Below, piece by piece: positions 53,545 through 61,954 of a stretch of DNA of 64,000 bases. Under the pieces are notes generated by a model. It saw nothing but the letters and a program-made list of their open reading frames with translations, searched no databases and was not told the origin of the DNA. The position numbers and the translations under genes are program-made. Within the stretch, counting starts at the first letter, position 1; each line of letters starts with the position of its first letter. Source of the DNA: Allosediminivita pacifica (GTDB lineage Bacteria > Pseudomonadota > Alphaproteobacteria > Rhodobacterales > Rhodobacteraceae); contig NZ_QBKN01000012.1 of NCBI RefSeq assembly GCF_003054175.1, positions 79,190 to 143,189 of the forward strand, in the 5' to 3' direction.

Positions 53545-54609
53545 TCAGTTGATCTGGTCTTCGGTGTAGTAGCCGCTCTCGATCAGCACCTCTTCCCAGT
53601 TCTCTTCCGTCACCGGCTGGGGTTCGAGAAGGTAGGAGGGGACGACCTTGACGCCGTTGTCGTAGGTCTCGGTGTCGTTGATCTCGGGCTCGCCGCCCTG
53701 CAGGAGTGCGTCGACCATGCCCACGGCCACGTCGGCAAGCTTGCGGGTGTCCTTGAAGATGGTCGAGTACTGGTCGCCGCGCAGGATGGCCTTGACCGAG
53801 GGGATCTCGGCGTCCTGGCCGGTGACGATGGGCATGGGCATGTCGCCCGAGCCGTAGCCGACGCCGCGCAGCGACGAGATGATGCCGATGGACAGGCCGT
53901 CGTAGGGCGAGAGCACGCCGTGGATGGTCTTGTCGGTGTAGTTGGCCGAGAGCAGGTTATCCATGCGGGCCTGGGCGACGGAGCCGTCCCAGCGTAGGGT
54001 GCCGACGGTGTCCATGCCCATCTGGCCCGAGACGATCTCGATGCTGCCGTCCTCGATCAGCGGGTCGAGCACCGACATGGCGCCATCGTAGAAGAAGTAG
54101 GCGTTGTTGTCGTCGGGGCTGCCGCCGAAGAGTTCGACGTTCCACGTCTCGGCGTCGGGGAAGCGTTCCTCGAGGCCCTCGACGAGGGTGGTGGCCTGCT
54201 GCACGCCGACCTGGAAGTTGTCGAAGGTGGCGTAGTAGCTCACGTCGCCGGAATCGCGGATCAGGCGGTCGTAGGCGACGACGGGAACATCCATCGCGGC
54301 GGCGTTGGCCAGCGCGTTGGTGAGCGTGGTGCCGTCGATGGCCGCGATCACGAGGGCGTCGACGCCCTTGGTGATCATGTTCTCGATCTGCGCCAGCTGG
54401 TTGGGGATGTCGTCTTCGGCGTACTGGAGATCGGTTTCGTAGCCGGCATCCTGGAACTGCTGCACCATGTTCTCGCCGTCGGCGATCCAGCGGGCCGAGG
54501 ACTTGGTCGGCATGGCGATGCCGATGGTGCCCTTGTCCTGGGCGTATGCGGGCAGTGCGACAAGCGCAGCGAGAGCGGTCGCGCCGAGGGCGCGTCTGGT
54601 GAATTTCAT
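53545..54609 (-). CDS. chvE: Multiple-sugar-binding periplasmic protein ChvE
   Basis: A 354-residue type 1 periplasmic binding protein: signal peptide 1-23 (ending LPAYAQDK), then [59 protein letters not shown] and [15 protein letters not shown], all typical of ChvE/xylose-binding proteins. It delivers L-arabinose, D-galactose, xylose or glucose to GguAB. In plant-associated relatives ChvE also acts as a sugar sensor. First gene of the leftward operon. Confidence 0.9.
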   Translation of the reverse strand: MKFTRRALGATALAALVALPAYAQDKGTIGIAMPTKSSARWIADGENMVQQFQDAGYETDLQYAEDDIPNQLAQIENMITKGVDALVIAAIDGTTLTNALANAAAMDVPVVAYDRLIRDSGDVSYYATFDNFQVGVQQATTLVEGLEERFPDAETWNVELFGGSPDDNNAYFFYDGAMSVLDPLIEDGSIEIVSGQMGMDTVGTLRWDGSVAQARMDNLLSANYTDKTIHGVLSPYDGLSIGIISSLRGVGYGSGDMPMPIVTGQDAEIPSVKAILRGDQYSTIFKDTRKLADVAVGMVDALLQGGEPEINDTETYDNGVKVVPSYLLEPQPVTEENWEEVLIESGYYTEDQIN

Positions 54610-54715
54610 GCTGTCCTCCCTTCGCGGCGGACCTGTGTGTCCGCCTTTGAGGCCCCGCTCGAGGGGGCGTCTCCTACGCCCGCCCGGCAGGACGTGCGCA
54701 CTGTTGTCAGCTCGG

Positions 54716-54755
54716 GGTATATCGGTCAAATTCGGAAAATGGTTTGCAATATACC
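54716..54755. promoter_or_regulatory. Candidate GbpR operator in the divergent chvE/gbpR region
   Basis: GGTATAT (54716-54722) and ATATACC (54749-54755) form a perfect 7-base inverted repeat with 26 bases between. It sits 16 bases before the LysR start and about 107 before chvE. The layout fits a LysR protein that regulates itself and the divergent sugar operon. Confidence 0.5.
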
Positions 54756-54771
54756 AAAGTGAGCATAACGC

Positions 54772-55743
54772 ATGTCGGATAAGGCCGATTACCGCACCAG
54801 CAACGCCCTTGTCCGCAAGGGGCTGAAGTTTTCGCAGTTGCGGCTGCTGGTGGCGCTGCGTGACCTTGGCCAGATCGGGGCCGCCGCCCATCAGGTGGGG
54901 CTGACGCAGCCCGCCGCCTCGCGTCTGATGGCGCAGCTCGAGGAGCTGTCGGGCGTGGCGCTTTACACCCGTCACGCGCGCGGCGTGGTGCTGACCGAGG
55001 CCGGGCGGGTGCTGGCGCAGCAGGCGGCGAGCACGCTGCAGGGGCTGGACCTTGCCAACGAGCGGATCGGGCAACTGGTGCGGGGCGCAAGGGGCCTGGT
55101 GCGCGTGGGGTCGGTGACCGGCCCTTCGCTGGAGCTGCTTCTGCCGGTGCTGCGCGAGGCGCGTCTTGCCTACCCGGAGATCGAACTGGCGGTGGAGGTC
55201 GGCACCTCGGACCGGTTGTCGGATCTGCTGCTGAACCGCGAGCTGGATTTCTACATCGGGCGCATCCCCGAGCGCGCCGACGCGGGGGTCTACGAACTCG
55301 ACGTGATCGGGCCGGAGCCGATCTCGCTTGTGGTGCGGCTTGGGCATCCGCTGGTGCGGCAGGACCGCCTGCAGCTTCGCGATTGCCTGGACTACGACTG
55401 GGTGACGCAGCCGCCGGGCGGGCTGCTGCGGCGGACGGCCGAGACCTTTATCCTCAAGCAGGGGCTGCCGCTGCCCAAGCGGGTTCTGGGCACCTCGTCC
55501 ACGCTGTTCACGCTGGCGATGCTGAACGAGACCAATGCCATCGCGCCGCTGGCGCGGGCGGTGGCGGACTTTTTCATCGCGCGGGGGGCGCTGGGCAGCC
55601 GGCTGGCGCGGCTGCCGGTGGCCGAGGACATGCAGGTGGGGGATTTCGGGCTGGTGCGCCGCGCGGGCGAGGCAGTGAGCCCGGCGACGGAACGGCTGCT
55701 GGAGATGCTGCGCGGCCGGGTCGCGGCCGCGCAGAAGCAGTGA
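54772..55743 (+). CDS. gbpR: LysR-family regulator, GbpR-type
   Basis: A 323-residue LysR protein. The HTH lies at about 17-75 ([53 protein letters not shown]) and the effector domain from about 100. The N-terminal extension with [17 protein letters not shown] and its position divergent from chvE match GbpR, the galactose-binding-protein regulator of Agrobacterium and Azospirillum. It should activate chvE-gguAB and the arabinose genes in response to sugars. It is convergent with the carnitine operon, four bases apart. Confidence 0.82.
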   Translation: MSDKADYRTSNALVRKGLKFSQLRLLVALRDLGQIGAAAHQVGLTQPAASRLMAQLEELSGVALYTRHARGVVLTEAGRVLAQQAASTLQGLDLANERIGQLVRGARGLVRVGSVTGPSLELLLPVLREARLAYPEIELAVEVGTSDRLSDLLLNRELDFYIGRIPERADAGVYELDVIGPEPISLVVRLGHPLVRQDRLQLRDCLDYDWVTQPPGGLLRRTAETFILKQGLPLPKRVLGTSSTLFTLAMLNETNAIAPLARAVADFFIARGALGSRLARLPVAEDMQVGDFGLVRRAGEAVSPATERLLEMLRGRVAAAQKQ

Positions 55744-55747
55744 TCGG

Positions 55748-57181
55748 TCAGCGGGCGCCGATGGCCTTGCCGGCCTGATCGGGGCGGGGCAGGGCGGCGT
55801 GCGCCTCGGCAAAGGCCAGCAGCGCCTCGGCCACGTCGGGCGCGGGTGGGCAGGAGCGGCGGGTGGTGAGGTCGACGTGGAGCAGGAAGGTTTCCATGGT
55901 CGCCGCGACCTCGCCGTCCTTGGTGATGCGGTGGAAGAGGTGCATCTTCTTGCCCTCGCCCTGGAGCACCTGCGTGGTGACCACCAGTTCCTCGCCCGCG
56001 AGCACCTCGCCCAGGTAGCAGAGGTGGTTTTCGACGGTGAAGTAGGACAGGCCGCCCGCGATGTAGGTGGGTCCCGCGCCGACCATCTCCATGAAGCTGT
56101 CGGTCGCCTGCGCGCCGATCTCGAGGTAATGCGCCTCGTTCATGTGGCCGTTGTAGTCGGTCCAGCTTTGCGGGACGTCGCGGCGGACGGTTTCGACCGG
56201 GGCGGGTTCGGGCGTGGGCATGGCCTTGGGCAGGCTCGCCTCGTGATCGGCGATGACCTTGCCCGCGGCGGAGCCTGTCTTGCGCAGGGCGCGCATCATG
56301 CCGACGAGGTTATCGTCGCGGATGCGTTCGAGATCGCGGATGGAGTGCTGGCCCGACTGGGCGTCGGACTGGCCCGCGATCAGGTCGACAAGCTCGGGCG
56401 TGTAGTCGGGCACGTCCATGAGCTTGGTCCAGGGCCATTCCAGCGCGGGGCCGAACTGGTCGAGGAAGTGGCGCATGCCCGCCTCGCCCCCGGCGATGCG
56501 GTAGGTCTCGAAGATGCCCATCTGCGCCCAGCGGAGGCCGAAGCCCATGCGGATGGCCTCGTCGATTTCCTCGGTGGTGGCGACGCCGTCGCTGACCAGC
56601 CAGAGGCATTCGCGCCAGACGGCTTCCAGCAGGCGGTCGGCGATGTGGGCATCGATCTCCTTGCGGGCGGTGAGGGGATACATGCCTATGGCGCGCAGGA
56701 TTTCCGACGCCGTGGTGCAGGTGCCCGCGTCGCCCACGAGTTCCACCAGCGGCAGCAGGTAGACCGGGTTGAAGGGGTGGGCCACGATGGCGCGCGCGCC
56801 CTCTGCCGTCAGTTCGGAGGGTTTGAAGCCCGAGGTGGAGGAGCCGACGACGGCGCTTGCCGGGGCGGCTGCGGTGATCTCGGCCAGCACCCGGTGCTTG
56901 AGGTCGAGCCGTTCGGGCACGCTTTCCTGCACCCAGTCGGCGCCTTCCACGGCATCGGCGAGCGCGTCGTGGAAGGTGAGGCTGCCCTCGGGGGGCAGGG
57001 CTCGGTCGTAGAGGCCGGGCAGGGCGCGCCGGGCGCCGTCGATGACTTCGCCGATCTTGCGCTGTGCTTGCGGGTCGGGGTCGAAGACCGCCACGTCCCA
57101 GCCGTTGAGCAGGAAGCGTGCGGCCCAGCCGCCGCCGATGACGCCGCCGCCGACGACGGCGGCCTTGCGTGTCTTGGTCAT
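55748..57181 (-). CDS. L-carnitine dehydrogenase fused to thioesterase
   Basis: A 477-residue two-domain protein. Residues 1-320 are a 3-hydroxyacyl-CoA-dehydrogenase-like carnitine dehydrogenase, with [44 protein letters not shown] and [18 protein letters not shown] with the catalytic histidine. Residues about 335-477 are a hot-dog thioesterase ([18 protein letters not shown]). Equivalent separate genes in Pseudomonas are cdhA and cdhB; the fused form is known from rhizobia. The dehydrogenase makes 3-dehydrocarnitine; the thioesterase would hydrolyse betainyl-CoA to glycine betaine. Its ATG overlaps the SDR stop. Confidence 0.88.
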   Translation of the reverse strand: MTKTRKAAVVGGGVIGGGWAARFLLNGWDVAVFDPDPQAQRKIGEVIDGARRALPGLYDRALPPEGSLTFHDALADAVEGADWVQESVPERLDLKHRVLAEITAAAPASAVVGSSTSGFKPSELTAEGARAIVAHPFNPVYLLPLVELVGDAGTCTTASEILRAIGMYPLTARKEIDAHIADRLLEAVWRECLWLVSDGVATTEEIDEAIRMGFGLRWAQMGIFETYRIAGGEAGMRHFLDQFGPALEWPWTKLMDVPDYTPELVDLIAGQSDAQSGQHSIRDLERIRDDNLVGMMRALRKTGSAAGKVIADHEASLPKAMPTPEPAPVETVRRDVPQSWTDYNGHMNEAHYLEIGAQATDSFMEMVGAGPTYIAGGLSYFTVENHLCYLGEVLAGEELVVTTQVLQGEGKKMHLFHRITKDGEVAATMETFLLHVDLTTRRSCPPAPDVAEALLAFAEAHAALPRPDQAGKAIGAR

Positions 57182-57948
57182 GGCACCAGTGTCTCCGTAT
57201 GGCCGTCTATGGAAAGCGCCTGCCCACTGATCTTGCGGGCGGCGGGGGAGGCGAGAAAGAGCGCGGCGTCGGCCACTTCGTCCGCGGTGACCCAGCTGCG
57301 GAGCGAGACGCCCTTGACGTAGCGGGTCCGGATCTCGTCGTGGGTCGCGCCGGTGGCCTCGGCCTCGGCGGCGACGACGCGGTCCATGCGGGGGCCTTCG
57401 ACCGCGGCGGGGCAGAGCGCGTTGACGCGCACGCCGTGGGGGCCGAGCTCCATCGCGAGGGTCTTCATCAGGCCGATGACGCCCCACTTGGAGGTCGCGT
57501 AGGGGCTGCGGCCCGGGTAGCCGAAGAGGCCCGCGTTGGAGGAGGTGAGCAGCAGGAGGCCGGAGCCCTGCGCCTTCATCACGCGCGCGGCCCAGCGGCA
57601 GGTGAGGAAGGCGCCGAGGAGGTTCACCTCGAGACAGGCGCGCCAGGCGTCGAAATTGAGCGTCTCGATCGGGCCCGCGGGGCCGCCGGTGCCTGCGTTC
57701 GAGCAGACCACGTCGGCGCCGTGCCATTCGCGTTCCACGCGGTCGAGGAAGGCGCCCATCTCGGTGTCGTTGGCGGCGTCGGCCTTTTCGACGATGGCGT
57801 CGGGCATCTCCTCGCGCAGGGCGGCGAGGGCGGTGTCGTCCACGTCGCAGACCGCGATCCTCGCGCCCTCGGCGGCGAAGCGGCGGGCGAGGACAAGCCC
57901 GATCCCCGCCGCGCCGCCGGTGATGACAACACGTTGACGGTCGCTCAC
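57178..57948 (-). CDS. Short-chain dehydrogenase/reductase in the carnitine operon
   Basis: A 256-residue classical SDR: VVITGGAAGIGLVLARRF (TGxxxGIG form), CSNAGTGG, LLTSSNAGLFG with the catalytic serine, SPYATSKWGVIG with the Tyr-x3-Lys pair and VRVNALCPAAVEGPRM. The start is the GTG at 57948, overlapping the upstream stop (GTGA). Its role beside carnitine dehydrogenase is unclear; it could act on D-carnitine or on a related hydroxy acid. Confidence 0.85.
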   Translation of the reverse strand: MSDRQRVVITGGAAGIGLVLARRFAAEGARIAVCDVDDTALAALREEMPDAIVEKADAANDTEMGAFLDRVEREWHGADVVCSNAGTGGPAGPIETLNFDAWRACLEVNLLGAFLTCRWAARVMKAQGSGLLLLTSSNAGLFGYPGRSPYATSKWGVIGLMKTLAMELGPHGVRVNALCPAAVEGPRMDRVVAAEAEATGATHDEIRTRYVKGVSLRSWVTADEVADAALFLASPAARKISGQALSIDGHTETLVP

Positions 57949-58859
57949 GACTTGGGCGCCCGCTTGGTGAGGCCCAGCTTTTCGCGCACCTGCTGGGGGC
58001 CGATGACCTTGGCGCCGAGGTTCTCGACGATGGTCACGGCCTTTTCCACGAGCTGCGCGTTGGTGGCGAGCACGCCCTTTTCGAGCATCAGGTTGTCCTC
58101 GAGACCGACACGGACGTGGCCACCGGCGAGCGTGGCCGCGCCGACGTAGGGCATCTGGTCCCGACCGAGCGAGAAGGCGGACCATGTCCAGTCCTCGGGG
58201 ATGTTGTTGACCATCGCCATGAAGGTGTTGAGGTCGTTCGGCGCGCCCCAGGGGACGCCCATGCAGAGCTGCACGAGGGCGGGGGCGTCGAGCACGCCGT
58301 CCTTGACCAGCTGCTTGGCGAGCCAGAGGTGGCCGGTGTCGAATGCCTCAATCTCGGGCTTCACGCCGAGGTGGGTGATCATGCGACCCATCGCCTCGAG
58401 CATGCCGGGCGTGTTGGTCATCACGTAGTCGGCCTCGGCGAAGTTCATGGTGCCGCAGTCGAGGGTGCAGATCTCGGGGAGGCATTCGGCGATGTGTTCG
58501 ACACGCGCGGCGGCGCCGATCATGTCGGTGCCCTCTTCGTTCAGCGGCAGGGGCGCCTCGGAGGGGCCGAAGACGAGATCGCCACCCATGCCGGTGGTCA
58601 GGTTCAGGACCGCGTCGACCTCGGATTCGCGGATGCGCTCGGTTACCTCGCGGTAGAGCTTCAGGTCACGCGAGGGGGCGCCGGTTTCGGGGTCGCGGAC
58701 GTGGCAGTGCACGATGGCGGCCCCGGCGCGGGCGGCGTCGATGGCGCTTTCGGCGATTTCCTTGGGGCTGCGCGGGACGTGGGGGCTGCGGTCCTGGGTG
58801 GAGCCGGATCCGGTCACGGCACAGGTGATGAAGACCTCGCGGGTCGGGTTCAACGGCAT
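57945..58859 (-). CDS. BKACE-family 3-dehydrocarnitine cleavage enzyme
   Basis: A 304-residue DUF849/BKACE protein: FITCAVTGSGSTQDRSPHVP at the N-terminus, AGAAIVHCHVRDPETGAPS with the zinc histidines near residue 52, LNLTTGMGGD near 83 and GHVRVGLEDNLMLEKG near 240. These enzymes condense a beta-keto acid with acetyl-CoA; with dehydrocarnitine they yield betainyl-CoA and acetoacetate (CdhC). AGAGGA lies eight bases before the ATG at 58859. First gene of the carnitine operon. Confidence 0.87.
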   Translation of the reverse strand: MPLNPTREVFITCAVTGSGSTQDRSPHVPRSPKEIAESAIDAARAGAAIVHCHVRDPETGAPSRDLKLYREVTERIRESEVDAVLNLTTGMGGDLVFGPSEAPLPLNEEGTDMIGAAARVEHIAECLPEICTLDCGTMNFAEADYVMTNTPGMLEAMGRMITHLGVKPEIEAFDTGHLWLAKQLVKDGVLDAPALVQLCMGVPWGAPNDLNTFMAMVNNIPEDWTWSAFSLGRDQMPYVGAATLAGGHVRVGLEDNLMLEKGVLATNAQLVEKAVTIVENLGAKVIGPQQVREKLGLTKRAPKS

Positions 58860-59072
58860 GTCGACGTTCCTCTGTTGTTGCGGGGCGCGCGCGCGTCGCC
58901 CCGGATTTGGCTGCAACAAAGACCAGCGGCGATGGAACCACAAGGTCCTGCCCCGGGAAACGCCGGGACAGGGCGGTGGCGCTGAGCCAATGCGCGCGGG
59001 GTCCGGCGCTGGACGTGGGGTCCGGGCCCGCCGCCCCTTTGAATCCGGGGCGCGCGGGCCTATCGGTGCGGG

Positions 59073-59420
59073 ATGGATGACGACCTGTTTCAGCGACTTG
59101 CCCGCTCGCGCTTTCGCAGCCGGTTCCGGCTCGGGGTGAAGGAGCAGGACTATCTGGCGGCGAAAGGGCGCGAGGTGATCGCCTCGCATGCTGCGGATTT
59201 CGTGGCACAGAGGCTGGCGCCCGCGGCGCCCCGGAACGATGGCAAGCAGACGCCGATGCGCGGGCATCCCGCATTTATCGCCCAGCATGCGACGGCGACC
59301 TGCTGCCGGTCCTGCCTTGCCAAATGGCACGGCATTCCGGCGGGCCGGGAGATGAGTCCCGAGGAACAGGTCCGCGTCGTTCGGGTGATCATGACGTGGG
59401 TCGATCGGCAAAGCCGGTGA
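59073..59420 (+). CDS. DUF4186 family protein
   Basis: A 115-residue protein matching the DUF4186 pattern: RFRLGVKEQDYLAAKG, IASHAADFVAQRLAPA, KQTPMRGHPAFIAQHATATC and CRSCLAKWHGIPAGREM. The conserved His and paired Cys (CCRSC) suggest metal binding. The function is not known to me. A perfect 12-base palindrome GGCGCATGCGCC (59421-59432) follows its stop and may act as a weak terminator. Confidence 0.82.
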   Translation: MDDDLFQRLARSRFRSRFRLGVKEQDYLAAKGREVIASHAADFVAQRLAPAAPRNDGKQTPMRGHPAFIAQHATATCCRSCLAKWHGIPAGREMSPEEQVRVVRVIMTWVDRQSR

Positions 59421-59501
59421 GGCGCATGCGCCCTTGCAGAGCCCGCCGCATTCGCGACACTCTGCGGTCGACTGGAAGGAAACCGCTCACGTGACGACCC
59501 G

Positions 59502-60911
59502 ATGAATATCCTCTGGACTGCGGGAACAGGTCTTCTTGCCATCGGCATCGTGGCGTTCTGCATCTGGCGGGCGCTGGGAACCGTGCGGACGCCGCAGGGG
59601 GCGGCCGCTTGGGTCATCTTCCTGCTGAGCGCGCCATGGTTCGCGGTTCCGGCCTATGCGGTCTTCGGCGGCCACCGGATCCGCAGCTACACCCGCTCGC
59701 GGCAACGCAGCCGGGCGTTGACCTCAGAGCAGAAGAAGAGCGCGCGCTACTGCCCGCCGGACTCCGGGGCGGCGGCGCGGCTCGCGGTCTTCGAGCGGAT
59801 CGTGAACCTGCCGGTGGTGGGCGGCAACTCCGGGGAGCTGCTGATCGACGGCGAGGCCAGTTTCGCCGCCATGTTCGAAGCCATTGACGGCGCCCGACAC
59901 ACCGTCTGCGTTCAGTTCTACACCATCGTTGACGACGCGACCGGGCAGGCCTTTGCCGAGCGGCTGATCGCGGCGGCCCGGCGGGGGGTGGCCGTCCGGC
60001 TGCTGTTCGACGGGGTGGGGAGCTACGGGCTGTCCCGGGCCTACCGCGGTCGGCTTTCCGAGGCGGGGATCCAGGTGGTCGAGCCGCGCGGGGCGCGCGG
60101 GCCGACTTCGCGGCTGAACATCAATTTCAGGAATCATCGCAAGACCCTTGTGGTCGACGGGGTGACCGGCTTCGTGGGCGGGCACAACGTCTCGGACACC
60201 TACGTCGGGCGCAATCCGCGGTACGGACACTGGCGGGACACGCATCTGCGGCTGCAGGGGCCGATCGTGGCGCAGCTTCAGCTGATCTTCACCGAGGACT
60301 GGCACTGGGGCACCGGCGAGCTTCTGACGCAGGAGCTGAACTGGGATCCGGGCACGCACGAGGATGACATGACGGCGGTGCTGCTGCCGACCGGGCCCGC
60401 CGACGCGATGGAGACGGGCACGCAGACCTTCTTTGCGACGATCACCGCGGCGCGGAAGCGGCTCTGGATCGCGTCGCCCTATTTCGTGCCCGACGCCAGC
60501 ATCCAGTCCGCCCTGAGCAACGCGGCCCTCAAGGGGGTCGACGTGCGGGTGATCCTCACGGGGACCGTCGATCACTACCTTCCCTGGCTTGCCGCGCATG
60601 CCTTCTTCGACGAGATCCGGTCGGATGGCGTGCAGATCTACCATTACAAGGCGGGCTTCATGCACCAGAAGATCGTTTTGTGCGACGAGGATGTCGCCCT
60701 GGTCGGCACCGCGAATTGCGATGTCAGGTCGTTTCGCCTGAACTTCGAGACCATGGCGGCCTTTGCCGATACGCGGTTCGCCGGGGCGGTCGCGCGGATG
60801 CTCGAAGACGATCTCGCCGTCTCGGAGCGGTACGAGACGCCGCTGGAAGAGGAGCCCTTGTGGATTCGGACCGGCGCCAAGCTTGCGCGGTTGCTGGCGC
60901 CGGTGCTGTGA
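59502..60911 (+). CDS. cls: Cardiolipin synthase (phospholipase D family)
   Basis: A 469-residue protein with two N-terminal membrane segments (LLAIGIVAFCIWRAL and AWVIFLLSAPWFAVPAYAV) and two phospholipase D HKD motifs: NHRKTLVVDGVTGFVGGHN near residue 209 and MHQKIVLCDEDVALVGTANCD near 387. It joins two phosphatidylglycerols or transfers a phosphatidyl group at the inner membrane. Its stop overlaps the next gene's ATG by one base. Confidence 0.88.
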   Translation: MNILWTAGTGLLAIGIVAFCIWRALGTVRTPQGAAAWVIFLLSAPWFAVPAYAVFGGHRIRSYTRSRQRSRALTSEQKKSARYCPPDSGAAARLAVFERIVNLPVVGGNSGELLIDGEASFAAMFEAIDGARHTVCVQFYTIVDDATGQAFAERLIAAARRGVAVRLLFDGVGSYGLSRAYRGRLSEAGIQVVEPRGARGPTSRLNINFRNHRKTLVVDGVTGFVGGHNVSDTYVGRNPRYGHWRDTHLRLQGPIVAQLQLIFTEDWHWGTGELLTQELNWDPGTHEDDMTAVLLPTGPADAMETGTQTFFATITAARKRLWIASPYFVPDASIQSALSNAALKGVDVRVILTGTVDHYLPWLAAHAFFDEIRSDGVQIYHYKAGFMHQKIVLCDEDVALVGTANCDVRSFRLNFETMAAFADTRFAGAVARMLEDDLAVSERYETPLEEEPLWIRTGAKLARLLAPVL

Positions 60912-61600
60912 TGCGGTTGCGAGTGGCGAGCTACAACATGCGCAAGGCGCTGGGCATCGACCGGCGGCGGAGCCCGGAGCGGATCCTGTCGGTGATCAAC
61001 GCGATCGGGGCTGATGTCGTGCTTCTGCAGGAGGCCGATCTGCGGCTCGGGCCGCGCCGGGCGGCGCTGCCCCGTTCGCTGGTCGAGCGCGAAAGCGACT
61101 ATGTCGTTGCCGATCTTGCCCGCAACGAGGTGAGCCTTGGCTGGCACGGCAACGCGGTGCTGGTGCGCGAGGGGCTTGCGATCACGGCGACCGAGCATTT
61201 CGATCTGCCGGGCCTCGAGCCGCGCGGGGCGGTCATGGTGGGCGTCGAGGGGATGCACATCGTGGGCACGCATCTCGGGTTGATCCGGCGTTGGCGGCAG
61301 TTGCAGATGACGGCGATCCTCGAACACCTGGGCGCGCGCATCGAGACCTGCCTGGTGGGCGGGGACTTCAACGAATGGTCGCGGCGGGCGGGGTTCGATC
61401 CCTGGCTGGAGGAGTTGACCCTGGTCACGCCGGGGCCGAGCTTTCACAGCGCCCGGCCCGTCGCGCGGCTCGACAGGTTCGCGCATGGCCCGCGCTTGAG
61501 CCTGCCCGAAACGGGTGTCGTGCACCATGGCGCCGCGCTGCGGGCCTCGGACCACCTGCCGGTCTGGTGCGAGGCGACGCTGCGGCCGCCGGAGGCGTGA
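60911..61600 (+). CDS. Endonuclease/exonuclease/phosphatase-family protein
   Basis: A 229-residue EEP-fold hydrolase: RVASYNMRKALG at the start, VVLLQEADLRLG with the metal-binding glutamate, GTHLG, VGGDFNEWS near residue 155 and RASDHLPVWCE near 213 (SDH). No signal peptide is seen. The one-base overlap with cls (TGATG) implies a shared role, so a phosphodiesterase acting on lipid head-groups is as likely as a nuclease. Confidence 0.82.
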   Translation: MRLRVASYNMRKALGIDRRRSPERILSVINAIGADVVLLQEADLRLGPRRAALPRSLVERESDYVVADLARNEVSLGWHGNAVLVREGLAITATEHFDLPGLEPRGAVMVGVEGMHIVGTHLGLIRRWRQLQMTAILEHLGARIETCLVGGDFNEWSRRAGFDPWLEELTLVTPGPSFHSARPVARLDRFAHGPRLSLPETGVVHHGAALRASDHLPVWCEATLRPPEA

Positions 61601-61954
61601 CGGCGGGCGCAGGGCGGTCCTGCGCGTGGCCGAAGCGGCCGCGATGCCTGCGGGGGAGGCGCCGCGCGTTGCGCTTCACAGCTTTGGCCTCGCATCTCTC
61701 TCACCGCAATTGAACATCGTACAATTGGTCGCTACGACTGGTCGCCGATCCAGATTGCAGCGCCCGCCCATGTTCGATGCCTCCTTGTTTCCCATCCTCG
61801 TGCCTATGCTTGCGGCGGGCATGGCCACGGGCCGTCGGTCGGGCCTGGTCGAGATCGGACGGGGCTTCCCTCCGCTGCCAGCCTTTGTCCTGTTCCTTAT
61901 CCTCGCTGCGATCAAGATGCAGCGCACGGCCCTCTTCTGAAGGAGACGTTTCTC
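61601..61954. other. Intergenic stretch with hairpins and a doubtful small frame
   Basis: GCGCAGG/CCTGCGC (61607-61625) and GGCCG/CGGCC (61628-61640) are adjacent hairpins that may end the cls-EEP unit. A 56-codon frame from the ATG at 61771 to 61940 has two hydrophobic stretches but no ribosome site, so I do not call it. AAGGAG near 61940 serves the amidase gene. Confidence 0.4.

Noticed and set aside
61771..61940. Possible 56-residue membrane peptide before the amidase gene
   Set aside because: Two hydrophobic stretches are present but there is no ribosome site and no known relative; kept only as a note in the intergenic entry.
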